Positions 60,944-64,000 of a DNA stretch of 64,000 nucleotides are shown here, piece after piece. Below the pieces are notes generated by a model. That model saw only the letters and a list, made by a program, of their open reading frames with translations. It was not told the origin of the DNA and searched no databases. Numbering within the stretch: the stretch's first letter is position 1; every line of letters starts with the position of its first letter. The position numbers were made by a program, and so were the translations under genes. Where the stretch lies: contig NZ_PPHF01000098.1 in NCBI RefSeq assembly GCF_002904335.1, forward strand, positions 62,001 to 126,000, read 5' to 3'. The stretch comes from Amycolatopsis sp. CA-126428 (GTDB lineage: Bacteria > Actinomycetota > Actinomycetes > Mycobacteriales > Pseudonocardiaceae).

Positions 60944-61010
60944 GGATGGGCCTCCCGGATCAGTACCCGCAGGGGCACTGACCTGCGTGTTGCGATGGTC
61001 GTACGGTGGC

Positions 61011-61406
61011 TCACCGGCGTGCGGTCCTTCGTGGATCCGCCGGTTCCCCTGTGCCCAGGACGTATGACCGGACCAAGTGGTTCCAGTGGCACGCCCGGCA
61101 CACTTCGACGTCGTACACGGTGAACTCGGCGAACGAGCCCGCCATCCTGGCCAGCTCTTCGGGGTTCCGGGCCGAGCCCGCGACGTGCTTGAGTTCGTCG
61201 CCGTAGACCCAGGACACCAGGGTCAGCGGCTCCTGGCGGCAGATCGGGCAGGGGAGATCACCGTCCCGGCCGTGGAACTTCGCCGCCCGCAGCAGGTACG
61301 GGCTCGCGTCGCAGGCTTCGTGGCTGCCGACGCGCCCGGAGCGGACTTCGGCCAGCAGCGCACGGCGCTGCAGCGCGTAGTCCACGACCTGCCGCTGGTT
61401 AATCAC
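61011..61406 (-). CDS. DUF5318 zinc-ribbon protein
   Basis: 131 residues from GTG 61406 (INQRQVVDYALQRRALLAEV). Two CxxC pairs are present, LPCPICRQEP and VEVCRACHWNHL, so it probably binds one zinc. This is the DUF5318 family (Rv0049 in M. tuberculosis), always found beside ponA in actinobacteria as far as I know. It may be co-transcribed with ponA, 67 nt downstream. Function unknown. Upstream in-frame sequence to 61739 is antisense to padR and its promoter and is not coding. Confidence 0.86.
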   Translation of the reverse strand: MINQRQVVDYALQRRALLAEVRSGRVGSHEACDASPYLLRAAKFHGRDGDLPCPICRQEPLTLVSWVYGDELKHVAGSARNPEELARMAGSFAEFTVYDVEVCRACHWNHLVRSYVLGTGEPADPRRTARR

Positions 61407-61556
61407 GAGAACAGAGTACGGGCTCTTCCTGTGGCGTCCACGCCCCCTAGCGCCGCCAAGCCCGGGACCGGCCCGGACACGCCGGACGTTCGATAACTCT
61501 CCGGTGAATTTCGTCCCCGATGGGTGGTGGGGGAGGTTAGCTTCGCCACTTCGATG

Positions 61557-61569
61557 TATCGGCGCGATA
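61557..61569. promoter_or_regulatory. Inverted repeat/-10 region before padR
   Basis: TATCG, GCG, CGATA is a perfect 13-nt inverted repeat, and CGAT/ATCG halves recur just upstream (61552-61560). A -10-like TATAGT overlaps its right end (61568-61573). It sits between the divergent DUF5318 and padR genes and could be an autoregulatory PadR site. Confidence 0.4.
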
Positions 61570-61650
61570 TAGTGGCTGAGTAGGTTGGATCGAGGCGCTC
61601 GTTCGGAGCAACGCGGGTGGTCTCGGTTTGTTCCCGGAAGGGGGTGCGGT

Positions 61651-62196
61651 GTGCTGGAGTTCGCGATCCTCGGTCTTCTGCATGAAGCGCCCATGCACGG
61701 GTACGTGCTGCGCAAGCGGCTGAACGAGACGCTCGGCACGTTCCGGACGTTCTCCTACGGCTCGCTGTACCCGACCCTGCGGAAGCTGCTGCGGGCCGGG
61801 TACCTGGTCGAAGAGCTGGACGAGGCCGACGACCGGGCGTGGTCCCGGCGCGGACGGCGCGTCTACAAGCTCACCGCGGAGGGCAAGGAGCGCTTCGGTG
61901 AGCTGCTCGGCGACGCCGGGCCGCAGACCTGGGACGACGAAGGTTTCGGCGTCCACCTGGCCTTCTTCTCGCGGACCCCGGCCGACGTGCGGATGCGGAT
62001 CCTCGAGGGCCGCCGCCGCCGCGTCGAAGAACGCCGTGAGGGCATGCGGGCGGCGCTGGCCAGGGCCGAGGAGAAGATCGATCGCTATACCCGCGAGCTG
62101 CACCGGCTGGGGCTGGAGACCAGCGAGCGGGAGGTGCGCTGGCTCAACGAGCTGATCGCGCACGAACAAGCCGAACGGCAGGGTCCGGATACCTGA
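61651..62196 (+). CDS. PadR-family regulator
   Basis: 181 residues from GTG 61651, with GGAAGGGGG upstream. PadR winged helix: LEFAILGLLHEAPMHGYVLR, KRLNETLGTFRTFSYGSLYP, TLRKLLRAGYLVEELDE, and the wing RRVYKLTAEGKERFGELL. The C-terminal half is a coiled helix pair (RRRRVEERREGMRAALARAE). Orthologous in position to Rv0047c, beside ino1 and DUF5318. The gene next downstream, ino1, is a plausible target. Confidence 0.9.
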   Translation: MLEFAILGLLHEAPMHGYVLRKRLNETLGTFRTFSYGSLYPTLRKLLRAGYLVEELDEADDRAWSRRGRRVYKLTAEGKERFGELLGDAGPQTWDDEGFGVHLAFFSRTPADVRMRILEGRRRRVEERREGMRAALARAEEKIDRYTRELHRLGLETSEREVRWLNELIAHEQAERQGPDT

Positions 62197-62269
62197 GCCG
62201 CCCGGCCCGGGCCGCAGCGTAGCGGCACCAGACCTACTGAAACGATTACGGATTGAAGGAGAAACCCCC

Positions 62270-63358
62270 ATGGGCGAGAACCGCCGCGTACGGGTAACCA
62301 TCGTGGGCGTCGGCAACTGCGCGGCGTCGCTGGTCCAGGGTGTCCAGTACTACCGCGACGCGGACCCGGCCACCCGCGTCCCCGGTCTGATGCACGTCGA
62401 CTTCGGCGGCTACCACGTCCGCGACATCGAGTTCGTCGCCGCGTTCGACGTGGACGCCAAGAAGGTCAGCCGCGACCTGTCCGAGGCGATCTTCGCCTCC
62501 GAGAACAACACCATCAAGATCGCCGACGTGCCGCCGCTCGGCGTCACCGTGCAGCGCGGCCACACCCACGACGGCCTCGGCCGCTTCTACCGCGAGACGA
62601 TCGAGGAGTCCGACGAGACCCCGGTCGACATCGTCGCCGCGCTGCGCGAGGCGCAGGCCGACGTGCTCGTGTCGTATCTGCCGGTGGGCTCCGAGGTGGC
62701 GGACAAGTTCTACGCCCAGGCCGCGATCGACGCCGGGGTGGCGTTCGTCAACGCGCTGCCGGTGTTCATCGCCTCCGACCCGGAGTGGGCCAAAAAGTTC
62801 GAAGACGCCGGTGTCCCGATCGTCGGTGACGACATCAAGTCCCAGGTCGGCGCCACCATCACGCACCGCGTGCTGGCGAAGCTGTTCGAGGACCGCGGCG
62901 TCCAGCTCGACCGGACGATGCAGCTCAACGTGGGCGGGAACATGGACTTCCTGAACATGAAGGAGCTCGAGCGGCTCGAGTCGAAGAAGATCTCGAAGAC
63001 CCAGTCCGTCACGTCGCAGGTCGACCGCGACCTCGGCAAGGGCAACGTCCACATCGGGCCGTCGGACTACGTGCAGTGGCTCGACGACCGCAAGTGGGCC
63101 TACGTCCGGCTCGAGGGCCGCGCGTTCGGCGACGTGCCGCTGAACCTGGAGTACAAGCTCGAGGTGTGGGACTCGCCGAACTCGGCGGGCATCATCATCG
63201 ACGCCGTCCGCGCCGCGAAGATCGCGCTCGACCGCGGCATCGGCGGCCCGATCCTGTCGGCCTCCTCCTACTTCATGAAGTCGCCGCCGGAGCAGTACGA
63301 CGACGCGACCGCCCGTGACGCCGTGGAGAAGTTCATCCGCGGCGAGGTGGAGCGGTAG
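62270..63358 (+). CDS. ino1: Inositol-3-phosphate synthase
   Basis: 362 residues; AAGGAG precedes the ATG at 8 nt. Converts glucose-6-phosphate to myo-inositol-3-phosphate with NAD+, the first step to phosphatidylinositol and mycothiol. Motifs: VTIVGVGNCAASLVQGVQYY (NAD site), FVNALPVFIASDPEWAKKFE, VPIVGDDIKSQVGATITHRV, LNVGGNMDFLNMKELERLES, SKKISKTQSVTSQVDRDLG and the Lys of GNVHIGPSDYVQWLDDRKWA. The length of about 360 is the actinobacterial form. Orthologue of Rv0046c. Terminator 18 nt after its stop. Confidence 0.96.
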   Translation: MGENRRVRVTIVGVGNCAASLVQGVQYYRDADPATRVPGLMHVDFGGYHVRDIEFVAAFDVDAKKVSRDLSEAIFASENNTIKIADVPPLGVTVQRGHTHDGLGRFYRETIEESDETPVDIVAALREAQADVLVSYLPVGSEVADKFYAQAAIDAGVAFVNALPVFIASDPEWAKKFEDAGVPIVGDDIKSQVGATITHRVLAKLFEDRGVQLDRTMQLNVGGNMDFLNMKELERLESKKISKTQSVTSQVDRDLGKGNVHIGPSDYVQWLDDRKWAYVRLEGRAFGDVPLNLEYKLEVWDSPNSAGIIIDAVRAAKIALDRGIGGPILSASSYFMKSPPEQYDDATARDAVEKFIRGEVER

Positions 63359-63375
63359 AGCTGATCTTCGGAGGA

Positions 63376-63398
63376 GGCCGTCACCGCTGGTGGCGGCC
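63376..63398 (+). terminator. Terminator of ino1
   Basis: GGCCGTCACC (63376-63385) pairs with GGTGGCGGCC (63389-63398), one G-U wobble, loop GCT, followed by TTCTTC. Confidence 0.75.
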
Positions 63399-63449
63399 TT
63401 CTTCGCGTGGTGCACTAAACCGGTGGGGCGGGGTGGGCGTTGGCGTGGT

Positions 63450-63980
63450 GTGAGTGCGAGTGTGGGCGAAAGCGCGCCGGGGGACCTGGGCGCGCCGACC
63501 TTCCACGACCTCTTCCGCGAGCACTTCGGCCAGATGACCCGGCTGGCCCACCTGCTCGGCGCGGACGACGCGGAGAACGTGGCGCAGGAGGCTTTCGTCA
63601 AGCTCCACCAGCGCTGGGACTCCCTGACCGACCACTCCCGGGTGGCCGGCTACCTCCGCACGATCGTGGTGAACATGTCGCGCTCGCGGACCCGGCACCT
63701 GCGCGTCGTCCGGCGGACCCCGCAGGAACGGCCGCCGGACGAGCTGTCGGCCGAGGTCAGGGCGGTGGCGAACTGGGAGCACCAGCGGCTGCGCGCGGTG
63801 CTGGTGCGGCTGTCCCGGCGACAGCGCGAGGTGCTGGTGCTCCGCTATTGGCTGGACCTCAGCACGGCGGCCATCGCGGAGACCCTGGGCATCTCCCCGG
63901 GCACGGTCAAGGCGACGACGCACCACGCGATGGAGAATCTGCGCAAGCACCTGGGGGACGACCTGGGAGGTGAGCGATGA
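63450..63980 (+). CDS. SigE-family (ECF) RNA polymerase sigma factor
   Basis: 176 residues from GTG 63450 (SASVGESAPGDLG). Region 2: FHDLFREHFGQMTRLAHLLG, DDAENVAQEAFVKLHQRWDS; region 4: LVRLSRRQREVLVLRYWLDL then TAAIAETLGISPGTVKATTH and HAMENLRKHL. The SigE family (small ECF-type factor common in actinobacteria) is likely. Its stop overlaps the next gene by 4 nt (ATGA), the usual sigma/anti-sigma coupling. Another start, GTG 63462, is also possible. Confidence 0.85.
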   Translation: MSASVGESAPGDLGAPTFHDLFREHFGQMTRLAHLLGADDAENVAQEAFVKLHQRWDSLTDHSRVAGYLRTIVVNMSRSRTRHLRVVRRTPQERPPDELSAEVRAVANWEHQRLRAVLVRLSRRQREVLVLRYWLDLSTAAIAETLGISPGTVKATTHHAMENLRKHLGDDLGGER

Positions 63981-64000
63981 CCGACCTCGAACGCAAGCTG
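63977..64000 (+). CDS. Start of the sigma-factor partner gene (anti-sigma candidate, truncated by window edge)
   Basis: ATG at 63977 overlaps the sigma stop by 4 nt and reads MTDLERKL before the window ends. A gene so placed is usually a transmembrane regulator or anti-sigma factor. Nothing more can be seen. Confidence 0.5.

Noticed and set aside
61011..61739. A longer DUF5318 protein starting at 61739
   Set aside because: The extra 111 residues overlap padR and its promoter; the GTG at 61406 gives the family start INQRQVVDYAL.

Overview
The window is a very GC-rich chromosomal segment from an actinobacterium. Many genes start with GTG, genes are tightly packed, and stop/start overlaps of 1 or 4 nt (TGATG, ATGA, GTGA) are common. 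The right half keeps an origin-proximal gene order known from Mycobacterium tuberculosis (ino1, a PadR regulator, a DUF5318 protein, a class A penicillin-binding protein, a GT87 glycosyltransferase, rpsF-ssb-rpsR-rplI, dnaB). A DasR-type operator at a PTS gene and several type VII secretion (ESX) accessory genes fit the Pseudonocardiaceae, most likely Amycolatopsis or a close relative. The genus is an inference. No tRNA, rRNA, insertion sequence, phage or CRISPR array was seen.

Region 1 (1-8600, minus strand) is a polymorphic toxin operon: a YbaB/EbfC-like protein, a small WXG100/EspC-like protein, a 2249-residue multidomain toxin and at least two small downstream genes that are immunity candidates. 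The toxin has a WXG-like secretion region, a long Pro/Gly/Gln linker, two copies of an ADP-ribosyltransferase plus papain-like (glutamine deamidase) pair, and a C-terminal RelA/SpoT-like domain.

Region 2 (8.7-16.9 kb) holds housekeeping and accessory genes: an MFS exporter, YqgE, an SdpI-like membrane protein, a secreted phytase-like esterase, leuS behind an apparent leaderless leucine leader peptide and attenuator, an SDR oxidoreductase and a TetR regulator. Region 3 (17.0-23.9 kb) holds two divergent ESX-associated operons. One encodes PPE-like, EspG, PE-like and DUF3558 lipoprotein genes; the other begins with a second YbaB-like gene. Neither has ESX core machinery.

Region 4 (24.2-34.4 kb) has ribokinase, a ParB-fold protein and PTS enzyme I with a perfect dre palindrome over its start codon, then a drug exporter, a DUF1707 envelope protein, a lipoprotein, and an operon of AI-2E transporter, sensor kinase and response regulator. 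Region 5 (34.6-39.3 kb) has two secreted proteins. The second, 1164 residues, is built from chaplin-like repeats with a strict 51-residue period. Region 6 (39.5-43.2 kb) has a LigB-type dioxygenase, a divergent MarR pair, dnaB, and a gene-free stretch with DnaA-box-like motifs.

Region 7 (43.2-48.2 kb) is a second ESX accessory cassette with the same four protein types as Region 3 in a different order, followed by rplI, rpsR, ssb and rpsF. Region 8 (48.3-51.1 kb) has three tandem cell-surface proteins sharing one C-terminal anchor. Region 9 (51.2-64.0 kb) has endonuclease IV, a GT87 mannosyltransferase-like protein, a divergent ROK regulator/oxidoreductase pair, two tandem class A penicillin-binding proteins, DUF5318, PadR, ino1, a SigE-family sigma factor and the start of its partner gene.
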